DNA from: Kineosporia sp. R_H_3
GTDB taxonomy: Bacteria > Actinomycetota > Actinomycetes > Actinomycetales > Kineosporiaceae
DNA: 61,798 nucleotides
NCBI RefSeq assembly: GCF_002198675.1
Contig: NZ_MWLL01000175.1
Coordinates: forward strand, 1 to 61,798
Direction: 5' to 3'
Shown here: positions 15,351 through 24,106 of the stretch, piece by piece
Layout: each line of letters begins with the position of its first letter
Position numbering within the stretch: the first letter of the stretch is position 1
Translations under genes and position numbers: made by a program
The notes under the pieces: model-generated
What the model was told of the DNA's origin: nothing
Databases searched by the model: none
What the model saw: the letters and a program-made list of their open reading frames with translations, nothing else

Positions 15351-16232
15351 TCAGTCGCGGACCCGCACCGCCCACAGCGCCACGGCGGCCGCCGCCGCGA
15401 CGTTCAGGGAGTCCACTCCCCCGGCCATCGGGATCCGGACGGCCAGGTCGGCGGCCCCGACGGCGCCCGCGGAGAGCCCGTCGCCCTCGGTGCCGAGCAC
15501 GAGCGCCAGCCGCTGCGGCGGGTCGGCCTCCAGGACGTCGAGGTCGACCGCGTCGTCGGTGAGCGCCAGCGCCGCGACGGTGAACCCCGCCGCCCGGACG
15601 GCGTCCAGCCCGCCGGGCCACGGCGCGATCCGGGTCCACGGCACCTGGAACACGGTGCCCATGGAGACCCGCACCGAACGCCGGTACAGCGGGTCCGCGC
15701 ACCGCGGGCTCACGAGGACGGCGTCCGCGCCGATCCCCGCCGCGGACCGGAAGATCGCGCCGACGTTCGTGTGGTCGACGACGTCCTCGAGGACGACGAC
15801 GCGCCGGGCCCCGGCCAGCAGGTCCGCGACCGACGGCAGGGCGGGCCGCGCCATCGACGCGACGACCCCGCGGTGCACGTTGAACCCGGTGATCGCCTGG
15901 AGCGTCGGCTCGCTGCCCACGAGGATCTCCCCGCCGCGCGCGTGCACGTCCCGCACGAGGTCGGCCATCGGGCCCACCCACCGGTCGGAGAGCAGCAGCG
16001 CCCGCGGGGTGTGGCCGGCGTCGAGCGCACGCCGCACGACCTTCTCGCTCTCGGCCATGTAGAGCCCGAGCTCCGGCTCCGACCGGGACCGCAGCGCGAC
16101 GTCGGTGAGCCCGACGAAGTCCGTGACCCGTGGGTCGTCGACGGTCTCCACCCGCGCGGTGAGGTGCTCGACCGCGGCGGCCGCCGCCGCCCGCTCCGCC
16201 ACGAGCGCGGCCTCCCGCTCGGCCCTGCTCAC
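15351..16232 (-). CDS. TrmH/SpoU-family RNA 2'-O-methyltransferase
   Basis: This 293-aa methyltransferase has a substrate-binding N-terminal domain (about residues 30-110) and a SPOUT knot domain. The C-terminal motifs are VLEDVVDHTNVGAIFRSA (motif 1), LVLGTEGDGLS (motif 2) and IPMAGGVDSLNVAAAAAVAL (motif 3), which form the S-adenosylmethionine knot. It probably modifies rRNA or tRNA ribose; the site is unknown. The GTG start overlaps the TSUP permease stop by 4 bp, so it is the second gene of a two-gene operon. Confidence 0.93.
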   Translation of the reverse strand: MSRAEREAALVAERAAAAAAVEHLTARVETVDDPRVTDFVGLTDVALRSRSEPELGLYMAESEKVVRRALDAGHTPRALLLSDRWVGPMADLVRDVHARGGEILVGSEPTLQAITGFNVHRGVVASMARPALPSVADLLAGARRVVVLEDVVDHTNVGAIFRSAAGIGADAVLVSPRCADPLYRRSVRVSMGTVFQVPWTRIAPWPGGLDAVRAAGFTVAALALTDDAVDLDVLEADPPQRLALVLGTEGDGLSAGAVGAADLAVRIPMAGGVDSLNVAAAAAVALWAVRVRD

Positions 16233-16999
16233 GACGACAGCAGCCGCACGATGGCGACGAGGCCGACGACGACGATGACCGCCCGCAGCGCCGTCGGGGG
16301 CAGCCGCCGCCCGACCTTCGCGCCGAGCAGCCCGCCGATGACCGAGCCGACGGCGACGAGGCCGACGACGGGCCAGTCCGCGGCGCCCGGGCGCACGACG
16401 AGGAAGGTCACGGCGGCGACCAGGTTGACGACGAACGACAGCAGGTTCTTCAGCGCGTTGACCCGCTGGAGGGACTCGGGGAGAAGGGATCCGAGCATCC
16501 CGACGAGCAGGACCCCCTGCGCGGCACCGAAGTACCCGCCGTAGACGCCGGCCGCGAGCGTGCCCGCCCCGGCCGCGGCGCCCGGGCCCGTGTGGACCGT
16601 GCCCGCGCGCTCGCGGCGGGCCGCCGTCCAGGCCGAGATGCGCGGCTGGAGGACGACGAGCACGAGCGCCACGACGATGAGCACGGGCACGATCGCCTCG
16701 AAGGCGGACGCCGGCAGCCGCAGCAGCAGCACCGCGCCGACGACGGCGCCGAGGAACGACAGCGGGGCCAGCCGGACGACGTTGCGCCGCTGCCCCTCGA
16801 GCTCGCGGCGGTAGCCCCACGCCGCGGTCGCGCTGCCGAAGACGAGGCCGATGTTGTTCGAGACGTTCGCGGTCACCGGCGCGTACCCGAGCGCGAGCAG
16901 CGTCGGGAAGGTGATGAGGGTGCCCGAGCCGACGACGGCGTTGATCGTCCCGGCCCCGACACCCGCGAGGAGGACGGCGAGCGCCTCGGGCCAGGTCAC
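16229..16999 (-). CDS. TSUP (TauE/SafE) family permease
   Basis: This inner-membrane transporter of 256 aa has about eight hydrophobic segments in two repeats. The first holds LLAGVGAGTINAVVGSGTLITFP (about residues 9-31), the TSUP signature, and the second AGVYGGYFGAAQGVLLVG. The family exports sulfite, sulfoacetate or other organosulfur anions; the substrate here is unknown. The GTG at 16999 is chosen because a TAGCCT box lies 7 nt upstream and the first membrane helix starts right after it. GTG 17026 is possible. It is co-translated with the TrmH gene. Confidence 0.88.
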   Translation of the reverse strand: MTWPEALAVLLAGVGAGTINAVVGSGTLITFPTLLALGYAPVTANVSNNIGLVFGSATAAWGYRRELEGQRRNVVRLAPLSFLGAVVGAVLLLRLPASAFEAIVPVLIVVALVLVVLQPRISAWTAARRERAGTVHTGPGAAAGAGTLAAGVYGGYFGAAQGVLLVGMLGSLLPESLQRVNALKNLLSFVVNLVAAVTFLVVRPGAADWPVVGLVAVGSVIGGLLGAKVGRRLPPTALRAVIVVVGLVAIVRLLSS

Positions 17000-17006
17000 G
17001 GCTGCG

Positions 17007-17012
17007 AGGCTA
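17007..17012 (-). promoter_or_regulatory. Leaderless-type -10 box for the TSUP permease gene
   Basis: TAGCCT on the minus strand lies 7 nt before the GTG at 16999 with no ribosome site. It favours this start over 17026. Confidence 0.45.
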
Positions 17013-17126
17013 TCCGGCGCCCGCACGACGCGGCGCAGGTCCCCCCGACGGCGGATCGAGCCGCGTGGCCGGGCTGTCGATGGTCACCACGTGGGCGGGC
17101 GGACGGCGGGGCGAGGGGTCCGGGGC

Positions 17127-18326
17127 GTGACCCTGCGGGCCGGCGTCCGCCCGGCCCTCGTCGCGGTGCTGCTCGCCGTGTCGCTCGGGGTGCTGCTGCC
17201 CGCGGCGCCCGGCGGCGCTGCCCCGGCCGCCGCGCGGGTGCCGGCGGCGACCGGCGCGTCCGACGAGGTCCCCGGCACGGCGACCTCGACGACGAAGGTC
17301 GCCCGGCTCGACGCGCGGGCACGTGCCGCGCGGGCCCGTGCGCGGGCCGCGGCCCGCCAGGTCGACACGCTCACCGCCCGCTACGAGGAGCGCTCACGCG
17401 CGGCCGCCGACGCCGCGGACCGGCTCGCCGCCGCCTTCACGATCTCGGCCGGGGTGGACCGCACCCGGGACGCCGACGCCGTGCACCTGCGCAGCACCCA
17501 GGTCGCGCACGCGGCCCGGATCCGCGCGCTCTACACCGACGGCGGTGCCGCGCTCGCGGTGACGGTCCTCGGGGCCCCCGACCTCGACGAGGCGATGTGG
17601 CGGATCTCGACGCTGGACCGGATCGAGGGCGACCTCGCGCGACGCTCGGCCCTGGACCTGTCGACCGCGGGCGCCCGGGCCGCACGCTCGGCCGCTGCGG
17701 CCCGGGCCGCCGCCGAGGCCGACGACCGGCTCGCGGTCGCGCTGCGCGCGGTGCAGGACGACGCGTCGGCCGCGGAGGAGGCGCTCGGGCGGGCCCGGAC
17801 GGTGCTCGACCGGCTCGACGCAGAGGCCCGCGGCGCGGAGGCGGCGAAGGAGGCCGCCGCCCGGCTCGCCGCGGCGCAGGAGGCCGCCCGGCTGCGCCGG
17901 CTCGCGGCGTCCGGCGCCACCGGCGCCCTCGGCATCCCGGTGGAGTTCGAGCGGCTGTACCGGGCGGCCGCGCCGTCCTGCCCGGGGATGGACTGGACGC
18001 TGCTCGCCGCCGTCGGGCAGGTCGAGAGCGGCCACGGCCGCAACAACGGCCCGTCGTCGGCGGGCGCCATCGGCCCGATGCAGTTCATGCCGGCGACGTT
18101 CGCGTCCTACGCCGTCGACGGGGACCGCGACGGGGACGTCGACGCATGGGACCCGGCGGACGCCGTCTGGACCGCGGCCCGCTACCTGTGCGCGAGCGGC
18201 GCCGAGGGCGGCTCCGACGACGGGGTGCGGGACGCGCTCTTCGCGTACAACCACGCGCAGTGGTACGTCGACCTGGTCCTGGGAGCACGTCAGGCGATCG
18301 CGGACAGGGCGTCCGCGACCGCCTGA
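17127..18326 (+). CDS. Secreted lytic transglycosylase with coiled-coil N-terminal domain
   Basis: This secreted cell-wall hydrolase has 399 aa. It has a Sec signal (about residues 1-32, ending GGAAPA), then a long Ala/Arg/Asp coiled coil (about 60-270) of the kind found in NlpC/RipA-type hydrolases, and a C-terminal SLT-like domain with catalytic Glu in LLAAVGQVESGHG, then AIGPMQFMPATF and YNHAQWYV. It should cleave peptidoglycan glycan strands. The coiled coil may autoinhibit or bind FtsEX-like partners (inference). The start GTG 17127 follows a GAGGGG-like site. It is convergent with the SPFH gene, 19 nt apart. Confidence 0.88.
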   Translation: MTLRAGVRPALVAVLLAVSLGVLLPAAPGGAAPAAARVPAATGASDEVPGTATSTTKVARLDARARAARARARAAARQVDTLTARYEERSRAAADAADRLAAAFTISAGVDRTRDADAVHLRSTQVAHAARIRALYTDGGAALAVTVLGAPDLDEAMWRISTLDRIEGDLARRSALDLSTAGARAARSAAAARAAAEADDRLAVALRAVQDDASAAEEALGRARTVLDRLDAEARGAEAAKEAAARLAAAQEAARLRRLAASGATGALGIPVEFERLYRAAAPSCPGMDWTLLAAVGQVESGHGRNNGPSSAGAIGPMQFMPATFASYAVDGDRDGDVDAWDPADAVWTAARYLCASGAEGGSDDGVRDALFAYNHAQWYVDLVLGARQAIADRASATA

Positions 18327-18345
18327 CGGGGTGTCGCTGCCGGGC

Positions 18346-19434
18346 TCAGCCGACCGGCGGCGCCGTGGGCGGCGCCGCGGGCGGCTCCTGGCCGGTGACC
18401 CGGGCCGCGCCCTCGGCGTCGGCCGACGCCGCGTCCGCATCGGCACGGGCCCGGCGCAGCGCCTCCTCGGGCTCCTCCAGCCGGGTGTGCGCGAGGTCGG
18501 CGGCCAGGCCGCTGCCGGACGGCTCCCCCGGCACCCAGGTGCCGGTGCCGTCCGTCGAGCCGCCGAGCGCGCTGCCGATGCCGCGCAGCGCCTGGGTCAG
18601 CTCGGTCGGGATGATCCAGAGCTTGTTCGACGGGCTGTTGGCGACCTGGGGCAGCATCTGCAGGTACTGGTACGCGAGCAGCTTGGAGTCCGGGTTGCCG
18701 CGGTGGATCGCGTCGAAGACCTGCTGGATCGCCCGCGCCTCGCCCTGCGCCTTGAGGATGGCCGCCTGGGCCTGGCCCTCGGCCCGCAGGATCGAGGACT
18801 GCTTGTCGCCCTCGGCCGTGAGGATCTGGGACTGCTTGACGCCCTCGGCGTTGAGGATCGCCGCACGGCGGTCCCGCTCGGCGCGCATCTGCTTCTCCAT
18901 CGAGTCCTGCACGCTCGCCGGCGGGTCGATCGCCTTGAGCTCGACCCGGTTGACCCGGATCCCCCAGCGACCGGTCGCCTCGTCGAGGACGCCGCGGAGC
19001 TGGCCGTTGATCTGGTCCCGGCTCGTGAGCGTCTGCTCGAGGTCGAGCGAGCCGATGACGTTGCGCAGCGTCGTGACCGTGAGCTGCTCGATGCCCTGGA
19101 TGTAGTTGGCGATCTCGTAGACGGCGGACTTCGGGTCCGTCGGCTGGAAGTAGATGACCGTGTCGATGCTCACCACGAGGTTGTCGCTCGTGATGACCGG
19201 CTGCGGCGGGAACGAGACGACCTGCTCGCGCAGGTCGACGATCGCGCGCACCCGGTCGACGAAGGGGATGAGGAAACGCAGGCCCGCGTCGAGGGTCTTG
19301 TTGTAGCGCCCGAACCGCTCGACGATCACCGCGGTCGCCTGCGGCACGATCCGCACGGCGCGGGCGACCGTCGTGACGACGAGGAGCGCGAGGACGAGAA
19401 GGACGAAGTAGAAGACTGCCTGGGACGGCTCCAT
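18346..19434 (-). CDS. SPFH/band 7 (stomatin-like) membrane protein
   Basis: This 362-aa protein is anchored by one N-terminal membrane segment (about residues 7-28). The band 7 domain follows, with IVPQATAVIVERFGRYNKTLDAGL and FLIPFVDRV, then a helical region ending in the AEGxKQSxILxAEG repeats. The C-terminal 60 residues are Pro/Ala/Glu-rich. It probably oligomerises and organises membrane microdomains or regulates proteases. Its usual partner NfeD lies 2.4 kb away on the same strand, separated by an oppositely oriented gene. The ATG start has GGAG 7 nt upstream. Confidence 0.93.
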   Translation of the reverse strand: MEPSQAVFYFVLLVLALLVVTTVARAVRIVPQATAVIVERFGRYNKTLDAGLRFLIPFVDRVRAIVDLREQVVSFPPQPVITSDNLVVSIDTVIYFQPTDPKSAVYEIANYIQGIEQLTVTTLRNVIGSLDLEQTLTSRDQINGQLRGVLDEATGRWGIRVNRVELKAIDPPASVQDSMEKQMRAERDRRAAILNAEGVKQSQILTAEGDKQSSILRAEGQAQAAILKAQGEARAIQQVFDAIHRGNPDSKLLAYQYLQMLPQVANSPSNKLWIIPTELTQALRGIGSALGGSTDGTGTWVPGEPSGSGLAADLAHTRLEEPEEALRRARADADAASADAEGAARVTGQEPPAAPPTAPPVG

Positions 19435-19499
19435 CTAGGGGCTCCAACTCATGGGGACGTAGTCCGCCGATCAGGTGACTCATCGTAACGGCAACCCGT

Positions 19500-19514
19500 T
19501 CGGCGCTACGCCGA
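19500..19514. repeat. Small perfect hairpin in the divergent gap
   Basis: TCGGCG-CTA-CGCCGA forms a 6-bp stem with a 3-nt loop. It lies in the 191-bp gap between the SPFH gene and the beta-propeller/LamG gene. It could be an operator or chance; nothing else in this gap is recognisable apart from the AAGGAG ribosome site before 19626. Confidence 0.3.
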
Positions 19515-19625
19515 GTGGTGCATCGTCCGTGACAGTGAGTCCTGGGTCGCCCGTACCGACGTGCGGGACGCGCCCGCCGTTCCGTGGCCGGGGGGCCTTC
19601 GCAGCGTGAGTCGAAGGAGCACTTC

Positions 19626-21926
19626 ATGGGGTCGCAGCGGGTCGTCCGTGGTCTGGCCGTCGTCACGTCCGCCGTCCTCGCCGTCCTCGGCGCAGGGCTC
19701 GCCACCGGGCCCGGCGCGTCCGCGGCGGTCGCCGGGGACCAGACGCTGAGCGGCGTCGCGGCGGCGCAGCACCAGACGAACAACGAGGTGCACGCCCTGG
19801 CCACCGGCGGCGGCGTCCTCTACGCGGGCGGCACGTTCACCGCCGTCCGGGCCCCGCGGGCGACGACGTCGACCCCGCGCACCTACCTCGCCGCCTTCTC
19901 GACCACCACGGGCGTCGTCACGTCGTTCCGGGTGACCCTCAACGGCCGGGTCCGGGCCCTCGCCCTGTCGGCCGACAACGCGACGCTCTACATCGGCGGC
20001 GACTTCACGACCGTCAACGGCGTCTCCCGGCCGCGGCTGGCAGCGGTCGCGACGTCGAACGGCGCGCTGCGCACGGGGTTCAACGCCGCCCCGAACTCGC
20101 GGGTCACCACGCTGCTGCGCACCGGGACGACGCTCTACGCGGGCGGCGACTTCACGACGGTCGGCGGCCGGGCCAAGGCCCGTCTCGCCGCGCTGAACGC
20201 CACGACCGGCGCCGTCCTCACCGCCTTCACCGCCGACCTCGACGCCCGCCCGAACGTGCTCGCCGTCGACACGTCGCTGCGGCGCCTGCTCGTCGGGGGC
20301 ACCTTCACCACCGTCAACGGGCTGCCGAACCCGGCGATGGCCTCGGTCGACTCCACGACGGGCACGCCGCAGCCGTGGGCCGCCCAGTCGGTGGGGGCCT
20401 GCGTCTACTCCGTCCGCGGGATCGCGGTCGACGAGGCCGCCGACACCGCGTACGTCACCTCGCTCGCGGACGCCCCCGGCTGCTTCGAGGGCGTGTACCG
20501 GGCGAACATCGCCGACGGGTCGGTGGTCTGGCAGGACGAGTGCGCCGGCGCCGGGCAGTCCGTCGTGCTGCTCAAGGGCCAGGTCTACTTCGCGAGCCAC
20601 ACCCACGACTGCGGGCGGATGGTCGGCGGCTTCGTCGGCCCGCGCTTCCGCGACGACTTCGTCTGGTACCGGCTCAACGCGATCGACCCGGCGACGGGCG
20701 AGTTCGGGCACTGGCAGCCGAACACGAACGCCGCCGGCACGACGGTCGTCGGGCCGCAGGTCATGACCACCGACGGCACCCGCCTGTTCGTCGGCGGCGA
20801 CTTCACGACGGTCAACGGCTCGGCGCAGCAGGGCCTGACCCGCTTCGTGCCCAAGGGCACGGACGCGGCGCCCGCCACCCCGCCGGCGCCCGTCGCGCAC
20901 TCCACCGGCGCCGGCCGGGTCGTCGTCACCGTGCCGGGCACGTGGGACCGCGACACCGGCGTCCTCGGGTACGAGGTGCGCCGCGAGGACGGCACCCTCG
21001 TCGGGACGGCCTCCGTCGAGTCGTGGGCCTTCACGATCCCGCAGCTGCGCTTCACGGACGCGACGGCGACGCCCGGGGCGAGCGTCCGGTACCGGGTGCG
21101 GGCGACCGGCGGGACGGCGTCGGCCTGGTCGGCGTGGTCGGCCGCCGTGTCCGTGCGCACGGACGCCCCGGCGCCGCTGGCCACGACGGCCCTGGCGACG
21201 ACCCCGGACGTCTGGTGGCGCCTCGGCGACACGACGGACGGGGCCGCCGCCGGCACCCAGTCCGACGCGAGCGGCAACGCCCGGACGGCGACCCTCACCG
21301 GCGCGACGACCGCGCCGGACGGCGTGACGACCGGGGACGCGGCCGTCACCCTCGCCGGCAGCGGCGGGGCGGCGGCGGACGCCGCGCAGACCCTCGGGAC
21401 CGCGTGGACGACGTCCCTGTGGTTCCGCACGACGTCCCGCCGGGGCGGCGCGCTGGCCGGCTGGAGCGCGGCCGCCGACGGCACCGGGACGACGGACCGG
21501 GTGCTCTGGCTCGACAACGACGGCAAGGTCGTGACCGCCGTCCGCTCCGATCTCGCGAACGGCCAGGTGCCCCGCCCGGGCCGCCCGGTGTTCACCCTGG
21601 TGCGGTCGACGCGGACCGTCGCCGACGGGCTCTGGCACCAGGCCACGGCCACGTTCGACGGCACGACGCTGACGCTCTACGTCGACGGGACCGCCGTCGG
21701 GACGGCGGCCGCGACGAGCACCGGCGCGCTCACCGACGCCTACCTGCGCGCCGGCCAGGTCGACCTCGGGTACTTCTACTCGGTCTTCGGGGCGAACTTC
21801 ACCCACACCCCGGCACCCGGTGACCCGGCGGTCGCCGGCGGGCTCGACGAGGTCGCCTCGTGGTCGCGGGCGCTGGCCGCCGACGAGGTCGCGGCGCTCT
21901 ACGTCGCGGGTGCGTCCGGCTCCTGA
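19626..21926 (+). CDS. Secreted delta-60-repeat beta-propeller / Fn3-like / LamG protein
   Basis: This large secreted protein of 766 aa has a Sec signal (about residues 1-35). It then carries at least five beta-propeller-type repeats with the consensus LYxGGDFTTVNG...RLAA, the delta-60/DUF5122 repeat, up to about residue 420. An Fn3-like region follows (about 420-520), then a LamG/concanavalin-like domain (about 525-760) with VWWRLGDTTDG and YVDGTAVG. It probably binds extracellular polysaccharide or protein. The ATG at 19626 has AAGGAG 6 nt upstream. The gene is inserted, in opposite orientation, between nfeD and the SPFH gene, and its 3' end overlaps nfeD by 28 bp. Confidence 0.88.
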   Translation: MGSQRVVRGLAVVTSAVLAVLGAGLATGPGASAAVAGDQTLSGVAAAQHQTNNEVHALATGGGVLYAGGTFTAVRAPRATTSTPRTYLAAFSTTTGVVTSFRVTLNGRVRALALSADNATLYIGGDFTTVNGVSRPRLAAVATSNGALRTGFNAAPNSRVTTLLRTGTTLYAGGDFTTVGGRAKARLAALNATTGAVLTAFTADLDARPNVLAVDTSLRRLLVGGTFTTVNGLPNPAMASVDSTTGTPQPWAAQSVGACVYSVRGIAVDEAADTAYVTSLADAPGCFEGVYRANIADGSVVWQDECAGAGQSVVLLKGQVYFASHTHDCGRMVGGFVGPRFRDDFVWYRLNAIDPATGEFGHWQPNTNAAGTTVVGPQVMTTDGTRLFVGGDFTTVNGSAQQGLTRFVPKGTDAAPATPPAPVAHSTGAGRVVVTVPGTWDRDTGVLGYEVRREDGTLVGTASVESWAFTIPQLRFTDATATPGASVRYRVRATGGTASAWSAWSAAVSVRTDAPAPLATTALATTPDVWWRLGDTTDGAAAGTQSDASGNARTATLTGATTAPDGVTTGDAAVTLAGSGGAAADAAQTLGTAWTTSLWFRTTSRRGGALAGWSAAADGTGTTDRVLWLDNDGKVVTAVRSDLANGQVPRPGRPVFTLVRSTRTVADGLWHQATATFDGTTLTLYVDGTAVGTAAATSTGALTDAYLRAGQVDLGYFYSVFGANFTHTPAPGDPAVAGGLDEVASWSRALAADEVAALYVAGASGS

Positions 21927-22369
21927 GCCGTCGTCCCGAGCTGCGGCGGCTCGGCGGCGACGACCGCGGTCGCGCCGTCGATCCGCAGCACGGTGACGCG
22001 GGTCCCCAGCGGCAGCACGCTGCCGGGGCCCTCGGCCCGGGCGGACCAGACCTCCCCGGCGAGCTTGACCTGGCCGCCGCGGGGGTCGACCTCCGTGAGG
22101 ACCTCCGCGGTCTGCCCGACGAGGGCGGCCACCCCTGTCGGGTGGTGGGCGGTGCGGTCGCTCCAGGCGACGAGCGGCGGCCGGCCGACGAACAGCAGGC
22201 CCACCGAGACGACGCCGAAGACGACCACCTCGACGGGCAGCGGGGCGCCGAGCGCGTCCGCGAAGGCGGCCGCGAGGGCGCCGCCGGCGAACATCAGCAG
22301 CACGAAGTTGAGGGACGCGACCTCAGCGAGGGCCGCGAGCAGCGCGATGGCCAGCCAGACCAGCCACAT
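21899..22369 (-). CDS. NfeD-like membrane protein
   Basis: This short NfeD protein of 156 aa has two to three membrane segments (about residues 2-75, starting WLVWLAIALLAALAEV) and a C-terminal OB-fold (about 85-145) with GQTAEVLTEVDPRGGQVKLAGEVWSA. It lacks the protease domain of long NfeD. NfeD and SPFH proteins normally form one complex and one operon. Here nfeD follows the ABC ATPase gene by 40 nt, but the SPFH gene is displaced. The stop codon lies inside the convergent LamG gene. ATG 22369 is preferred; GTG 22378 is possible. Confidence 0.88.
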   Translation of the reverse strand: MWLVWLAIALLAALAEVASLNFVLLMFAGGALAAAFADALGAPLPVEVVVFGVVSVGLLFVGRPPLVAWSDRTAHHPTGVAALVGQTAEVLTEVDPRGGQVKLAGEVWSARAEGPGSVLPLGTRVTVLRIDGATAVVAAEPPQLGTTAQEPDAPAT

Positions 22370-22409
22370 GTCGTCCACCCCGATCCTGCGGCCGCCCCGG
22401 AGGCGACCG

Positions 22410-23201
22410 TCACCCGTCCAGACGAAGGCGTGCGGCGTACCGGTTCCCGACCCGCTCCACATCGAGCGGGATGTCGAACGTCGCCGTCAGCGTATCCGCC
22501 GTGATGGTCTCCTCGACCGGGCCGGCGGCCACCACCCGGGCCTGGCGCAGGAGCAGGGCGTGGGTGAAGCCCGGGGGGATCTCCTCGACGTGGTGCGTCA
22601 CGAGGACGAGCACGGGCGAGCGCTTGTCGCCCGCGAGCTCGGAGAGGTCGCGGACCAGGGTCTCCCGGCCGCCGAGGTCGAGACCGGCGGCCGGCTCGTC
22701 GAGCAGGACGATCTCCGGGTCGGTCATGAGCGAGCGGGCGAGCTGGACGCGCTTGCGCTCGCCCTCGCTCAGGGTGCCGAAGGTCCGCTCCGAGAGGTGC
22801 GCGACGCCGAAGGCGGCGAGCAGGTCCTCCGAGCGGCGGTGGTCCTGGGTGTCGTACTGCTCGCGCCAGCGCCCCGCGATCGCGTACGCCGCGGTGAGGA
22901 CGACGTCCCCGACCTTCTCGTTCGCGGGCAGGCTCTCGGCGAACGCGGCGCTCGACAGCCCGATCCGGGGCCGCAGCTCGAAGACGTCGACCTTGCCGAG
23001 CTGCTCGCCGAGGATCGACGCCGAGCCCTTCGTGGGGTGCATCCGCGCACCGGCGATCTGCATGAGGGTCGTCTTGCCCGCCCCGTTGGGGCCGAGCACC
23101 ACCCACCGCTCGCCCTCGCGCACCGTCCACGTGACGTCGTCGAGAAGTGTCGCGCCGTCGCGCACCACGCTGACGCCGATCAGGTCCAGGACCTCCCGCA
23201 T
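22410..23201 (-). CDS. Stand-alone ABC ATPase
   Basis: This 263-aa ABC ATPase has Walker A GPNGAGKTT (about residues 37-45), signature LSEGERKR (about 143-150) and Walker B VLLDEPAAGLDLGG. No permease is encoded next to it. Such single ATPases (ModF/YlmA-like) are of unclear function. It heads an operon with nfeD and, ancestrally, probably the SPFH gene. The ATG at 23201 has a TAGGGT box 8 nt upstream on the minus strand, so the message may be leaderless. Confidence 0.9.
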   Translation of the reverse strand: MREVLDLIGVSVVRDGATLLDDVTWTVREGERWVVLGPNGAGKTTLMQIAGARMHPTKGSASILGEQLGKVDVFELRPRIGLSSAAFAESLPANEKVGDVVLTAAYAIAGRWREQYDTQDHRRSEDLLAAFGVAHLSERTFGTLSEGERKRVQLARSLMTDPEIVLLDEPAAGLDLGGRETLVRDLSELAGDKRSPVLVLVTHHVEEIPPGFTHALLLRQARVVAAGPVEETITADTLTATFDIPLDVERVGNRYAARLRLDG

Positions 23202-23209
23202 GGGGCGAA

Positions 23210-23215
23210 ACCCTA
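23210..23215 (-). promoter_or_regulatory. Leaderless-type -10 box for the stand-alone ABC ATPase
   Basis: TAGGGT on the minus strand lies 8 nt before the ATG at 23201. The opposing -10 at 23243 shares this 54-bp divergent gap. Confidence 0.45.
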
Positions 23216-23242
23216 GGGCACGCGGCGCGGGCCCCCGGCACC

Positions 23243-23248
23243 TACCCT
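23243..23248 (+). promoter_or_regulatory. Leaderless-type -10 box for the hypothetical gene at 23256
   Basis: TACCCT ends 7 nt before the GTG at 23256. No ribosome site is present. Confidence 0.45.
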
Positions 23249-23255
23249 GGCTCTC

Positions 23256-24080
23256 GTGCTCGACGTCCCCCGTTCCGCCCGGCTCGCCGCCTGGGGCAGC
23301 GCCGTGCTCGCGGGCCTGACGGACCGCGACCGGGCGGTCCGCGCGGTCGTCCGCAGTGACGAACCGCACGGGGTCGAGGACCCCGACGCGCACGCCGTGC
23401 CGCCCGCCGCCGCCTTCGCGGGGGCACCGCTCGCGCTGGCCGACCTGCTCGACGGGCTGGCGGCGCACGGCGTCCCCGGGCTGCGCGCGGTGCTGCCGGC
23501 GCCGGGCGACGTCCTCGGCCTGCCGGGACCGCCCGCGCTCAACACCCTCGCCCTCGACGCCGGGGAGGCGGTCCTCACGGCGGCGCCCGACCCGGGGCCG
23601 GGGGCGGCCCCGCCGAGCCTGGCCCTGCTGCCCGTCGTCGAGGAGTTCGGCTCGGCGTGGGAGCCCGGGGCGCTCGTCACGTGGCGCGTGCTGCCCGCCG
23701 GGCCGCGCCGGGTCGACGCCGCCGGCAGCCTCGGCGAGGCCGAGCGGGCGCTCAAGGAGGCACTCCGGGAGGCGACCGAGGAGCTCGCGCGGCTCGACGT
23801 CGCCCGCTGGCGCGACGACGCCGCCGAGGCGATCGCCGCCGTCCGGGACGGCACGCTCGTGCCCGACGCGCTGCCGCCGTCCGCACCCGCGCGCGCGGTC
23901 CGGGTCCTCGGGACCGCGGCCCGGCTGCGGGCGATCGTCGACCTCGCCGTCGCCGACGACGGGGCGGCGGTCACGGGCTACGAGGCGACGCGGCGGGCCC
24001 AGGCGCTGCGCGGGCTGGACGGCGTCGCGCGGCACGCGATCGTCGCCGCCGTCAACGCCGTCCTCGAGCCCCGCACCTGA
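23256..24080 (+). CDS. Conserved hypothetical protein
   Basis: I do not recognise a domain with a known function in this 274-aa product. It is soluble, Ala/Leu/Asp-rich and starts LDVPRSARLAAWGSAVLAG. A central section is rich in Pro (PAPGDVLGLPGPPALN) and the C-terminal 90 residues are helical and acidic. It has the look of a conserved actinobacterial protein often found next to the ABC ATPase of this type, but I cannot verify that. The GTG start is supported by the upstream -10 box and by the coding bias of the frame. Confidence 0.7.
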   Translation: MLDVPRSARLAAWGSAVLAGLTDRDRAVRAVVRSDEPHGVEDPDAHAVPPAAAFAGAPLALADLLDGLAAHGVPGLRAVLPAPGDVLGLPGPPALNTLALDAGEAVLTAAPDPGPGAAPPSLALLPVVEEFGSAWEPGALVTWRVLPAGPRRVDAAGSLGEAERALKEALREATEELARLDVARWRDDAAEAIAAVRDGTLVPDALPPSAPARAVRVLGTAARLRAIVDLAVADDGAAVTGYEATRRAQALRGLDGVARHAIVAAVNAVLEPRT

Positions 24081-24106
24081 CGCCCCCAGCGGCCGCACGC
24101 GACCGC

